NCBI RefSeq assembly: GCF_002250055.1
Contig: NZ_CP018866.1
Coordinates: 3,340,501-3,404,500 of the forward strand
From: Sutcliffiella cohnii
Lineage (GTDB): Bacteria > Bacillota > Bacilli > Bacillales > Bacillaceae_I
Direction of reading: 5' to 3'
Length of the DNA stretch: 64,000 nt
In this document: positions 37,923-46,117 of the stretch, one piece after another
Position numbering within the stretch: the first letter of the stretch is position 1
Layout of the letters: each line of letters opens with the position of its first letter
Position numbers and translations under genes: made by a program
The notes under the pieces: model-generated
The model's input: the letters and a program-made list of their open reading frames with translations, nothing else
What the model was told of the DNA's origin: nothing
Database searches by the model: none

Positions 37923-37950
37923 TAAAAAAAAGAAGCCTAAGAAGCTTCTT
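37923..37950 (-). terminator. Intrinsic terminator, probably of ytkL
   Basis: Minus-strand stem AAGAAGC/GCTTCTT (arms 37944-37950 and 37930-37936) followed by T8. The nearest gene reading into it is ytkL, 350 bp away, with a repeat in between. Confidence 0.7.
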
Positions 37951-38040
37951 TCACCCTGAAACCATACGTGTTTAGAAAATGGCATTTCAATAAAGACAAC
38001 GTTGTTTGTTGTTATACGTTTTAAGTTAATCCGTTTCACT

Positions 38041-38166
38041 TCGCTGCAGACACTTGCTTTCCGCGGGGAGGGAGTCGAGCCTCCTCGGCTGCGCCTGTGG
38101 GGTCTCGACCTTCCCTCTACCTCCCGCTGGAGTCAAGTGTCTTCCGCTCCGTTCCACTCACGGTCC
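38041..38166 (+). repeat. Dispersed palindromic repeat, full copy
   Basis: GC-rich element. GACACTTG (38049-38056) pairs with CAAGTGTC (38134-38141), inside which GCGGGGAGG pairs with CCTCCCGC and GTCGAG with CTCGAC, making a hairpin of about 90 nt. Its first 45 bases recur exactly at 1514-1558. The 130 bases after it hold a 14-bp perfect palindrome (TGCACCATGGTGCA, 38220-38233) and nothing coding. Confidence 0.85.
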
Positions 38167-38298
38167 TAAATCTGGAAAAGGAAAACATTGTAGCTGTCAA
38201 AGTCGAACCACCCATTTTATGCACCATGGTGCAAATTTTCACTTGCATGAGGGTCTAGCTTGAAAATAGAGAATAGGTTTAAGTTGACTCTTAGTTCT

Positions 38299-38982
38299 TT
38301 ATATTTCAATAGATTGCCCAGGTGATAGGGTAATTCCGACACCTTCTGGGAGTTGGTTAGTGAAGTGAGTTGGGTCTTGTTCGATGACTGGGAAAGTGTT
38401 GTAATGGATTGGTACGACTTTTTTGGCCCCTAACCATTCTGCCGCAAGCAGTGCGTCTTCAATGCCCATCGTAAAATTGTCACCAATCGGTAAAAAGGCA
38501 AGATCAATATTATTTCTTTCTCCAATTAGCTTCATATCAGAAAACAGCGCTGTGTCTCCTGCGTGGTAAATTGTTTTTCCTTCTATCGTTAATAAAATTC
38601 CACTAGGCATTCCTGTGTATGTAATTTCTTTCGTTTCTTCGTTCGTATAGCTAGATCCATGAAATGCTTGTGTTAATTTCACTTTTCCAAAATCAAAAGT
38701 ATTCGCTCCACCAATATGCATTGGATGGACCTTTACCCCTTGCCAGCCTAAAAATGTAGCTAATTCAAATGGCGCAATAACTAATGCGTCATTTTTCTTT
38801 GCTAACTGGACCGTATCCCCAACATGATCATTGTGGCCGTGAGTTAATAAAATGACATCTACCTTTACATCTTCCGCATTCAAATCTGTCGTGCTGTTAC
38901 CCGTAATAAACGGGTCGAAAAGAATGGTATAATCGGATGTTTCTACTTTGACAACTGAATGTCCGTGGTATGATACTTTCAT
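38299..38982 (-). CDS. ytkL: Metal-dependent hydrolase, UPF0173 family (YtkL)
   Basis: 227 residues, metallo-beta-lactamase fold. The metal motif HGHNDH is in [13 protein letters not shown], with further ligands in the AGDTALFSD segment and near the C-terminus in VPIHYNTFP. The physiological substrate is unknown. AGGAGGAAGAG precedes the ATG. Its apparent terminator lies beyond a repeat element. Confidence 0.88.
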   Translation of the reverse strand: MKVSYHGHSVVKVETSDYTILFDPFITGNSTTDLNAEDVKVDVILLTHGHNDHVGDTVQLAKKNDALVIAPFELATFLGWQGVKVHPMHIGGANTFDFGKVKLTQAFHGSSYTNEETKEITYTGMPSGILLTIEGKTIYHAGDTALFSDMKLIGERNNIDLAFLPIGDNFTMGIEDALLAAEWLGAKKVVPIHYNTFPVIEQDPTHFTNQLPEGVGITLSPGQSIEI

Positions 38983-39119
38983 TCCTCTTCCTCCTTTGTG
39001 ATCATCATGTAAACTTTTTCAGGAAAACTGATTTAATAATTCTTAATTTACAGTTTTATTATTCCCTGATAAGCTAATAGTAAACGATTTTGTAAGAGTA
39101 GGAAAGGGATGTGTTTATT

Positions 39120-40223
39120 TTGAACGAAAAAAGAATGGAACAATTAGTTAACTGGATGAAAGAGAAAGATGTCTCAGCTAGTTTTTTAACATCGACGCCA
39201 AACGTGTTTTATTTAAGTAATTTTTACTCAGACCCACATGAAAGATTACTTGGATTACTCGTGTTCCCAGAGCACAGCCCAATATTAATCTGTCCCAATA
39301 TGGAAGTAGAACAAGTAAAGGCGACAGGTTGGAGTCATTCGATTCTCGGCTATTCCGATACGGAAAATCCGTGGGAGATGATGAAGGAAGAAATTAATAA
39401 GCGTAATATATCAATTGAAAAATTAGCAATTGAAAAAGAGCATATGATTGTATCTCGGTATAAAGCATTACTAGCGTTATTCCCGCAAGCCACTTTCGTT
39501 TCTGCAGAAGAAAAAATGTACGAGCTTCGTTTAATTAAAGATGAGCAAGAGGTTGCTATTTTACGGGAGGCTGCAAAACTTGCTGACTTCGGTGTAGAAA
39601 TAGGCGTTCATTACATACAAAAAGGAAGAACAGAGCAAGAACTTGTCGCAGCAATTGAATATGAATTAAAGAAAAAAGGGATTAGAGAAATGTCGTTTTC
39701 AACGATGGCACTTACAGGTAGTAAGACCGCTTCTCCACACGGCAAGCCTGGATTGAATAGTATAAACGAAGGGGATCTCATATTATTTGATTTAGGAGTA
39801 GTATTAGACGGCTATTGTTCTGATATTACTAGAACGTTAGCATTCGATCATTTATCAGAGGAAGGCCACAACATTTATGAGACAGTATTACAAGCGGAAC
39901 TTTCAGCTGTGAATGCTTGTAAACCTGGTGTAGAAATCGGTAGTTTAGATAGAATAGCTCGCTCTCTCATTACGGAGGCTGGCTATGGACAATATTTTAC
40001 TCATCGACTAGGGCACGGTCTTGGAATCGAAGTTCACGAATATCCGTCTATGAACGAAACGAATACAATGAAACTACAAAAAGGTATGACGTTTACGATT
40101 GAACCTGGAATTTACGTACCTGGATTCGGTGGAGTTAGAATTGAAGACGATGTTTACATTACAGATACTGGCTACGAGCTATTGACACAATATCCAAAAG
40201 AATTACAAATCATAAAAAAATAA
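39120..40223 (+). CDS. Xaa-Pro dipeptidase-type metallopeptidase
   Basis: About 367 residues. N-terminal creatinase-like domain (ASFLTSTPNVFYLSNFYSDPHERLLG) and C-terminal pita-bread domain with metal ligands in LILFDLGVVLDGYCSDITRTLAF, HRLGHGLGIEVHEYP, TIEPGIYVPG and GGVRIEDDVY. It removes dipeptides or N-terminal residues ahead of proline; the exact substrate is not determined. A TTG start gives the family-like LNEKRMEQLVNWM; a GTG three codons upstream is too close to the ribosome binding site. Confidence 0.88.
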   Translation: MNEKRMEQLVNWMKEKDVSASFLTSTPNVFYLSNFYSDPHERLLGLLVFPEHSPILICPNMEVEQVKATGWSHSILGYSDTENPWEMMKEEINKRNISIEKLAIEKEHMIVSRYKALLALFPQATFVSAEEKMYELRLIKDEQEVAILREAAKLADFGVEIGVHYIQKGRTEQELVAAIEYELKKKGIREMSFSTMALTGSKTASPHGKPGLNSINEGDLILFDLGVVLDGYCSDITRTLAFDHLSEEGHNIYETVLQAELSAVNACKPGVEIGSLDRIARSLITEAGYGQYFTHRLGHGLGIEVHEYPSMNETNTMKLQKGMTFTIEPGIYVPGFGGVRIEDDVYITDTGYELLTQYPKELQIIKK

Positions 40224-40226
40224 TAG

Positions 40227-40257
40227 AAAACGGGTGGCTACCGATGCCACCCGTTTT
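40227..40257 (+). terminator. Intrinsic terminator of the Xaa-Pro peptidase gene
   Basis: Stem AAAACGGGTGGC/GCCACCCGTTTT with T5, directly after the stop codon. Confidence 0.92.
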
Positions 40258-40373
40258 TATATTATATTTTAAATTTCGAGATTATCTCTTGTAAACTTTG
40301 CGTTAATGCTTTTATTGATTTGTTTTATTTTTGAATCTTTCTAACAAATAAACAGAAAAATAGTCGATTAGAA

Positions 40374-41135
40374 TTAACGGAAACGGTTTATAACATCTAA
40401 TCCACCGGTTACCTCAATGACAGATCCAGTAATCATATCCGAATTTTCATCACATAAAAAGCGTACAACACGAGCAATATCTTCACCAGTACCTGATCTC
40501 CCAATCGGAGTATTTTCATCTTTAATTAAACGGGCGGTTTCAATACTTGCTTCTTTCATATCTCCTAAAATATTTCCAGGAGACACCATATTTACTGTAA
40601 TACCATTTTCGGCTTCTTCTACAGCTAACGTTTTTGTTAAAGAAACTAAACCTACTTTAGCGGCGGCAAAAGCTGAACGATATATCCATGCTGGGGAAGT
40701 CTCAGCACCTTGGAAACCGTAAGTAATAATCCTTCCAAATTGTTGTTCTCGCATAATAGGAACTACTTTTTTAACTAAATGAAAAACAGCAGATAAATTA
40801 CCTTCTATCATTTCATACCACTCTTCATCACTGTAATCTACTAGTTTCTTTCTTTCAAAAATATAAGGGCCGGCATTGCATATTAAATAATCAATGCGTC
40901 CATGATGGTTATATGCTTCGTTAATTAACTTATGTATATCATCTTTGTTCGTAATATCCCCTTGTACAAATTGTAGATTTGAGTTTTCTATTAGGGAGAG
41001 CGATTCTTTCATTTTCAGCATCGCTTCCTCATCACTTCTATATTGAACAGTAACAGAGCAACCTTGTTCGACCATTAATTGCGTAACTTTTTTCCCTAAC
41101 CCTTTCGTTCCAGCAGTAATAACAGCATGACGCAT
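40374..41135 (-). CDS. ytkK: Short-chain dehydrogenase/reductase YtkK-like, atypical active site
   Basis: 253 residues with the SDR nucleotide motif TAGTKGLG (residues 7-14), NAG at 87-89, and a C-terminal VTGGLD. At the catalytic site, YxxxK is F156-A-A-A-K160 and the usual upstream Ser region reads ITYGFQGAE, so both Tyr and Ser appear to be missing. The fold looks intact. It may bind NAD(P) without the standard reduction. FabG-like SDR is the broad class; position after ytkL supports ytkK. Confidence 0.78.
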   Translation of the reverse strand: MRHAVITAGTKGLGKKVTQLMVEQGCSVTVQYRSDEEAMLKMKESLSLIENSNLQFVQGDITNKDDIHKLINEAYNHHGRIDYLICNAGPYIFERKKLVDYSDEEWYEMIEGNLSAVFHLVKKVVPIMREQQFGRIITYGFQGAETSPAWIYRSAFAAAKVGLVSLTKTLAVEEAENGITVNMVSPGNILGDMKEASIETARLIKDENTPIGRSGTGEDIARVVRFLCDENSDMITGSVIEVTGGLDVINRFR

Positions 41136-41235
41136 ACTTCCTCTCCCCCTATGCGTTACTTTTTCTTACTATCTATTTTCTTTTATTGCATAAAATTTTA
41201 CAACTTTTTTGCTGTAACGTTTACTTTATAATATG

Positions 41236-41261
41236 AAAAGGACCGCCTAAGCAGCCCTTTT
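41236..41261 (-). terminator. Possible terminator of the 52-residue gene
   Basis: Stem AAAAGGGCTGC/GCGGTCCTTTT on the minus strand with wobble pairs, 20 bp past the small gene. The T-tail is short, so it is moderately supported. Confidence 0.55.
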
Positions 41262-41281
41262 TCAGCATACACAGTCAAAAA

Positions 41282-41440
41282 TTAGTACTGATTTGTGTTT
41301 TGTTGTTCCGCTTCTTTCTTCTCACCAAATTCTTCATTTACATACCCACTCGTATAAGAATCGGTTATTTGGTTGCTAATTGTTGTTGCTGCCTCGTCAT
41401 CATAAAAAAATTGCAGCTTTTCATTTTGTTTTTTCGACAT
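41282..41440 (-). CDS. Small hydrophilic protein of unknown function (52 aa)
   Basis: Begins MSKKQNEKLQFFYDDEAA and ends EQQNTNQY; acidic and glutamine/asparagine rich, no membrane segment. GGAG lies about 10 nt before the ATG and a weak terminator follows. It resembles the small uncharacterised proteins common in Bacillus, such as YozQ-type proteins, but the family cannot be assigned. It is divergent from uspA. Confidence 0.55.
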   Translation of the reverse strand: MSKKQNEKLQFFYDDEAATTISNQITDSYTSGYVNEEFGEKKEAEQQNTNQY

Positions 41441-41558
41441 GTCACTAATTCTCCTTTTTTGTACGAATACACGATATAGTTTTCGTAATTTTCCAGGAGT
41501 ATAATATAGGTAAATATTAGAATATTTTTTACAATTTCAATCCATAGGAGATGAGAAC

Positions 41559-41987
41559 ATGTATAAACATGTATTAGTTGCAGTTGACGGATCAAAAGAA
41601 TCAGAGCAAGCCTTCCAAAAAGCACTTCATCTTTGTTTAAAGGATAATGCAGCACTCACTATTACACATATTATAGACATTCATACTTTTGCAGCCATGA
41701 ACTTGCATACAGGAACTGCAATAGAGCATGCAGAAAATTATGCAAAAGAATTATTGACTAAGTTTGAAAAACAGGCAGTAGAGGCTAACGTTAAAACTGT
41801 AAATAAAATAGTAGACTTCGGTTCTCCAAAAATATTAATCGCTAGAGATATCGCACGTAAAAACAGCATTGATCTAATTGTATGTGGTGCAACCGGTGTA
41901 AATGCTATAGAAAGATTACTTATCGGAAGTGTTTCCGAAAATATAGTTAGAAATGCTGCTTGTGATGTTCTAGTTGTTAGAAACTAA
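41559..41987 (+). CDS. Universal stress protein (UspA family)
   Basis: 142 residues. Opens MYKHVLVAVDGSKESEQAFQKA and carries the ATP-binding motif G-2x-G-9x-G-S in GATGVNAIERLLIGSVSENI. It probably binds ATP and acts in stress survival; the family gives no precise role. TAGGAG supports the start. Confidence 0.9.
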   Translation: MYKHVLVAVDGSKESEQAFQKALHLCLKDNAALTITHIIDIHTFAAMNLHTGTAIEHAENYAKELLTKFEKQAVEANVKTVNKIVDFGSPKILIARDIARKNSIDLIVCGATGVNAIERLLIGSVSENIVRNAACDVLVVRN

Positions 41988-42008
41988 TAATCCTCCTACC
42001 TCCTCCCA

Positions 42009-42037
42009 TTGTTGGAAGCGCTTATTTGTTATACAAT
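42009..42037 (+). promoter_or_regulatory. Promoter with overlapping cre-like site before the 42.1-kb gene
   Basis: TTGTTG (42009-42014), 17 bp, TACAAT (42032-42037). TGGAAGCGCTTATT (42013-42026), with the cre core AAGCGCTT and 11 of 14 consensus matches, fills the spacer. CcpA binding there would repress the gene when glucose is present. The site is by consensus only. Confidence 0.45.
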
Positions 42038-42064
42038 AAATATATTAGAGGAGAAAAAGGAAGG

Positions 42065-42391
42065 ATGTTCGACCTTATGTACTGTTTTAAAAAAGACGAA
42101 CGGTTAGGCATTTCACTACCGAAACTAGAGAAAGACTGGGCTAAATACAGTAAAGAAGAACAAGATGAAATATTATTACAATGGGAAAAAATTCGAGGGA
42201 AAATTCCGGACCGAATTAAAGATATAGAACAAGAAATTAATGAAAAACAAGAAAAGCTAAACAATGAAGCTAACTTCGAGAAGTCATGTGAATTAAATGA
42301 ATCGATCGCTAATTTAGCTAGTATAATAAATGACCTTTGGCTATGGTATCGATTAAATCAGGAAGTTTCTTCAAATAAAATACATTCTTAA
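42065..42391 (+). CDS. Conserved hypothetical protein, helical and charged
   Basis: 108 residues from MFDLMYCFKKDERLG. It is rich in Lys and Glu, with a predicted coiled-coil (DRIKDIEQEINEKQEKLNNE) and no membrane segment. I do not recognise the family. The start is ambiguous: GAGGAG lies 11 nt upstream of this ATG. A cre-like site covers its promoter. Confidence 0.6.
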   Translation: MFDLMYCFKKDERLGISLPKLEKDWAKYSKEEQDEILLQWEKIRGKIPDRIKDIEQEINEKQEKLNNEANFEKSCELNESIANLASIINDLWLWYRLNQEVSSNKIHS

Positions 42392-42394
42392 GAA

Positions 42395-42430
42395 AAAACA
42401 AAGGCATCCTTTAAGGAATGCCTTTGTTTT
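42395..42430. terminator. Bidirectional terminator between the 42.1-kb gene and the EcsC-like gene
   Basis: Stem AAACAAAGGCAT/ATGCCTTTGTTT with A-rich 5' and T-rich 3' flanks, between convergent genes. Confidence 0.87.
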
Positions 42431-42431
42431 A

Positions 42432-43250
42432 TTAATATTCGTTTTCTGCCAAATGTCGAACAGAAAAATAGTGATGTGCAAAAGTAGAAACTTGCTTCGT
42501 CCAATAATGATTGAGGCTAGCACCTGTGACAATGCCTACTATCGGCAAACGCTCTTTTTTTCGGGTAACCGTGATAATAAAGATTAGTTTTAATAAATGT
42601 GTTAAAGGGTGATGTATCCAAGTCTCTGGGTGCTCACGTTCTGACAACGGATAAAAGTATGGGTCTCGTTCTAGTTTAAGTTCTTGTTTAAGTTGCTCCC
42701 ATCTCTCATACTGAAATCGTTTAGGTAATGTTGCTGCATAATAAACTTGTAGTAGGCGAACCATTTCCATAGGAGATTTTGATGTATAGCCAAACGACAT
42801 TGCAATAAGTTGAGTTGTTCTAATATTTAATAGTGTAAACGCAGGGATATCCATAGCAAGCGTTGAATACTTCCCAATTCCAGTCATTCCACCTTGGACA
42901 AGTGCATAAAGCTTTTGTTTTGCCATTTGCTGATTTGCAATAAATGATTTTTGTTCTAAATTTAATGTTTGTATTTGCTCTATAGAAGTAATGGAAGGTT
43001 CAAATATTTGAGCAGTATTTATGATTCTTTGTTCCGCTTCATTTTGAAAGGTAGATTCTTGAATGATTCCTTGTAGGTGAAATAGCCAAGTGTCGAGTTG
43101 TTGAAAAAAATTGTGTTTTAATTCTTCTGGTATGTAAGAAAATGCTGTTTCTAACCAGCTATCAATTGTTTCTTCTAGTTGTGATTTCTGAAGTAATTTA
43201 AGTTCATTTTCCCAGCTTACTATCTTATCTTTCACTTGAGATTCTTGCAT
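42432..43250 (-). CDS. EcsC-like protein
   Basis: 272 residues with the EcsC-family centre KLYALVQGGMTGIGKYSTLAMDIPAFTLLNIRTTQLIAMSFGY and the C-terminal IVGIVTGASLNHYWTKQVSTFA. EcsC proteins are membrane-associated; EcsC of B. subtilis sits with the EcsAB ABC transporter, but no such transporter is here. Function unknown. It ends against a shared terminator. Confidence 0.8.
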   Translation of the reverse strand: MQESQVKDKIVSWENELKLLQKSQLEETIDSWLETAFSYIPEELKHNFFQQLDTWLFHLQGIIQESTFQNEAEQRIINTAQIFEPSITSIEQIQTLNLEQKSFIANQQMAKQKLYALVQGGMTGIGKYSTLAMDIPAFTLLNIRTTQLIAMSFGYTSKSPMEMVRLLQVYYAATLPKRFQYERWEQLKQELKLERDPYFYPLSEREHPETWIHHPLTHLLKLIFIITVTRKKERLPIVGIVTGASLNHYWTKQVSTFAHHYFSVRHLAENEY

Positions 43251-43365
43251 AAAAATCTCCCCTTACTTAGTTCCATATTTACACATATTATAGCATAGTC
43301 GGTTTCATAATGTCGTTATCAAGTATCTAGAACTACATCCGCAAGTGTAGTTTAACGACAAGAAC

Positions 43366-43491
43366 AAATGCGAAGGCGCTTCGTTCAGGCCCGTACAAAC
43401 TGGACTGTTACGGTTGTGATAAAGGAAACACGGCGACGGAGGAGCCAGAACGTAGCAACACAAAGTTAGTAGTTATCTACAACTGTCCACT
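43366..43491 (+). repeat. Structured repeat, type B, degenerate copy
   Basis: Shares GCGAAGGCGC, AGGCCCGTACAAACTGGAC, GATAAAGGAAACACGGCGACG and GGAGCC with the type B unit at 15967-16116, then diverges. Its end (AAAGTTAGTAGTTATCTACAA) resembles the end of the 47.2-47.4 kb copy. It lies in the 300-bp gap between the EcsC-like gene and guaC. Confidence 0.75.
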
Positions 43492-43514
43492 TTAATAATT
43501 GCCTAAACGATAAA

Positions 43515-43547
43515 AAAGATGGGCAAGATTATTCTCGCCCACCTTCT
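43515..43547 (-). terminator. Intrinsic terminator of guaC
   Basis: Minus-strand stem AAGGTGGGC/GCCCATCTT with a T6 run, just past the guaC stop. Confidence 0.85.
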
Positions 43548-43550
43548 TTA

Positions 43551-44534
43551 TTAGTATACTTTATCCCCATTAAAAATGGAGTTCTTCACTACTACATAGT
43601 CCACATGTTTAATTGCATCTAGTTTGTTACCACCAGCATACGAAATAGATGATTGTAAGTCTTGTTCCATTTCTTTAAGTGTATCTTTTAATGAGCCTTT
43701 ATGCTCAACGAAGATTTTTTTACCTTCTACGTTTTTCTTTTCACCTTTTTGAAATTCTGACGCAGAACCAAAATATTCTTTAAATAGCTTACCATCTCTC
43801 TCAACAGTTTCTCCCGGTGATTCTTCATGGCCAGCAAATAAAGAACCAATCATTACCATGGAAGCTCCGAATCTAATAGATTTTGCAATATCACCGTGCG
43901 TACGAATACCACCGTCAGCAATAACCGGTTTACTTGCTGCCTTTGCACACCAACGTAATGCAGCTAACTGCCATCCACCAGTTCCGAAACCTGTTTTAAT
44001 TTTTGTGATACAAACTTTACCAGGTCCAATGCCAACTTTAGTCGCATCAGCACCCGCGTTTTCAAGCTCTCTCACTGCTTCAGGAGTTCCAACATTTCCT
44101 GCGATAACGAAACTATTTGGTAAGTGCTTTTTAATATGCTGAATCATTTCAATAACGGCATTAGAATGTCCGTGCGCAATATCAATCGTGATATAATCAG
44201 GAGTTAATTGCTCTTCGGCTAACTGTTGAACAAATGAGTATTCTTCTTCTTTTACCCCGACACTGATTGAAGCGATTAACCCACGAGCATGCATATCTTT
44301 AATGAAATCGATACGTTTTTCCGGTTCGAATCGATGCATAATGTAAAAATAACCATTTTCCGCTAGGTAAAGAGCGATTTTTTCATCTATAATTGTCTGC
44401 ATGTTTGCAGGTACAACTGGCAGGTTAAAAGTATGTTTACCTAATTTAATAGTAGTATCACATTCTGAACGGCTATTTACGATACATTTAGCCGGAATTA
44501 ATTGAATATCTTCGTAGTCAAATACATTTTCCAT
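43551..44534 (-). CDS. guaC: GMP reductase
   Basis: 327 residues, aligning along its whole length with B. subtilis GuaC (326). The IMPDH/GMPR barrel has the catalytic cysteine in [20 protein letters not shown] and [12 protein letters not shown]. It reduces GMP to IMP and ammonia, returning guanine nucleotides to the purine pool. The start ([14 protein letters not shown]) is supported by AGGGG 8 nt upstream. Position between the EcsC-like gene and ackA. Confidence 0.96.
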   Translation of the reverse strand: MENVFDYEDIQLIPAKCIVNSRSECDTTIKLGKHTFNLPVVPANMQTIIDEKIALYLAENGYFYIMHRFEPEKRIDFIKDMHARGLIASISVGVKEEEYSFVQQLAEEQLTPDYITIDIAHGHSNAVIEMIQHIKKHLPNSFVIAGNVGTPEAVRELENAGADATKVGIGPGKVCITKIKTGFGTGGWQLAALRWCAKAASKPVIADGGIRTHGDIAKSIRFGASMVMIGSLFAGHEESPGETVERDGKLFKEYFGSASEFQKGEKKNVEGKKIFVEHKGSLKDTLKEMEQDLQSSISYAGGNKLDAIKHVDYVVVKNSIFNGDKVY

Positions 44535-44691
44535 GTCGAACACCCCTAGAGACGAATATTATTTAGATAACTTTTTGTTAACGTTCGTACATTACGTAAT
44601 TTACATCATTTCTCTCATAAAGTCAAAGAGTTTTTATTTATTTTTCTAATTTAGTTCAAAAAAGAGAGAGATGGTCAGTATTCAAGCAAAA

Positions 44692-44728
44692 AAAAAAAGA
44701 ATTCGGCACTTAAACCAAATTCTTTTTT
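44692..44728 (-). terminator. Intrinsic terminator of ackA
   Basis: Minus-strand stem AAAAAGAATTTGG/CCGAATTCTTTTT with an 8-nt loop and a run of eleven T. Confidence 0.88.
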
Positions 44729-44735
44729 ATTTATA

Positions 44736-45926
44736 TTATACGTTAGCTAGACGCAATACATCGCGTGCAATCATAACCTCTTCATTTGTTGGGATAATAA
44801 TAACTTTTACAGGTGAGTGCGGATAGTTAATAAAGGCTTCTTTTCCTCTAACCTGGTTTAGCGTAGGATCCCAGTAAACGCCCATAAACTCTAAACCGCG
44901 AAGAACACGCGCACGAATTTCCGTACTATTTTCACCGATACCTGCAGTGAAAATAATAGCATCTACTCCGTACATTCTAGCCGCATATGAGCCGATGTAT
45001 TTATGGATTCTACTTGCAAACACATCAAGTGCTAGCTGAGCACGCTCATTTCCTTCTTTCGCAGCACTTTCGATATCACGTAAATCACTAGAGAATCCAG
45101 AAACACCTAATATTCCGCTCTTTTTATTTAATACGTCTAATACTTCATCTGCACTTTTACCAGTTTTCTCCATGATAAAAGGAATAAGTGCTGGGTCTAT
45201 ATTACCTGAGCGAGTTCCCATTGCCACACCTGCAAGTGGGGTGAATCCCATTGATGTATCAATCGATTTTCCACCTTCAATTGCAGCAATACTCGCTCCA
45301 TTTCCAAGGTGACAAGATATAAGACGTAATTCTTCGACAGGTCTACCTAATAGTTCTGCCGCTCGTTCAGAAACGTATTTATGAGACGTACCGTGGAAGC
45401 CGTATTTACGAATTCCATACTTTTCATAATACTCATACGGAAGGCTGTATAAGTAAGACTTTTCAGGCATCGTTTGATGGAACGCTGTATCAAACACCGC
45501 TACAGCTGGTACGTTAGGAAGAATCTCCTTAAATGCCTTAATTCCAACTACGTTAGCCGGATTATGAAGTGGTGCTAATTCTGATAACTCGTCAAGTTTT
45601 GCAAGAACTTCATCTGTAATAACTACAGAATCACTAAATTCTTCCCCACCATGTACAACACGGTGACCAATACCTGTAATTTCATCAAAACTCTTTACTA
45701 CACCTAAATCAATTAATTTATTTAATAAGATCTTAACAGCGACTCCATGATCTGGTATGTCTGTTACATCTGTTTGTTTTTCTTCGTTATACGAAATATT
45801 GAATACAGCATCATTCAGACCTATTCTCTCGACTAAACCTTTCGTAATAACAGTTTCACTTGGCATATCAAATAACTGAAACTTAAGAGAAGAACTCCCT
45901 GCGTTAATTGCAATAATTTTTGACAT
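44736..45926 (-). CDS. ackA: Acetate kinase
   Basis: 396 residues. ASKHA-fold motifs: [13 protein letters not shown] at the N-terminus, [25 protein letters not shown], and the nucleotide-binding [16 protein letters not shown]. It interconverts acetyl phosphate and acetate, giving ATP in overflow metabolism. The ATG at MSKIIAIN matches all homologues; AAGGAG lies 12 nt before it, rather far. A cre site upstream sits where CcpA activates ackA in B. subtilis. Confidence 0.96.
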   Translation of the reverse strand: MSKIIAINAGSSSLKFQLFDMPSETVITKGLVERIGLNDAVFNISYNEEKQTDVTDIPDHGVAVKILLNKLIDLGVVKSFDEITGIGHRVVHGGEEFSDSVVITDEVLAKLDELSELAPLHNPANVVGIKAFKEILPNVPAVAVFDTAFHQTMPEKSYLYSLPYEYYEKYGIRKYGFHGTSHKYVSERAAELLGRPVEELRLISCHLGNGASIAAIEGGKSIDTSMGFTPLAGVAMGTRSGNIDPALIPFIMEKTGKSADEVLDVLNKKSGILGVSGFSSDLRDIESAAKEGNERAQLALDVFASRIHKYIGSYAARMYGVDAIIFTAGIGENSTEIRARVLRGLEFMGVYWDPTLNQVRGKEAFINYPHSPVKVIIIPTNEEVMIARDVLRLANV

Positions 45927-46028
45927 CGTTGATGACAACTCCTTTATTGATGTTAAAACAATGAAAAACATAAGCATCTACTTGCCTATTTTGTGCATTT
46001 ATTATGTAATCTATTGATTCCCTACTTC

Positions 46029-46085
46029 ATTTAAACATCGACATTTTTTTTTTGCAAGAGTCATCATCTATTGGGAGCGCTTACC
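46029..46085 (-). promoter_or_regulatory. ackA promoter with upstream CcpA activation site (cre)
   Basis: TTGCAA (46052-46057), 17 bp, TTAAAT (46029-46034) on the minus strand. GGTAAGCGCTCCCA (46072-46085) matches the cre consensus at 12 of 14 positions. If transcription starts near 46022, the cre centre is about 56 bp upstream, the spacing known for CcpA activation of ackA. Confidence 0.65.
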
Positions 46086-46117
46086 CTTTATATTCGTTAT
46101 TTTCTGATTATACTGCC

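Noticed and set aside
38220..38233. Perfect 14-bp palindrome TGCACCATGGTGCA
   Set aside because: It stands alone between a repeat and ytkL, far from any promoter; not enough to call an operator.
38054..38263. Open frame of 69 codons on the plus strand
   Set aside because: It is inside and just after the palindromic repeat, with no ribosome binding site.
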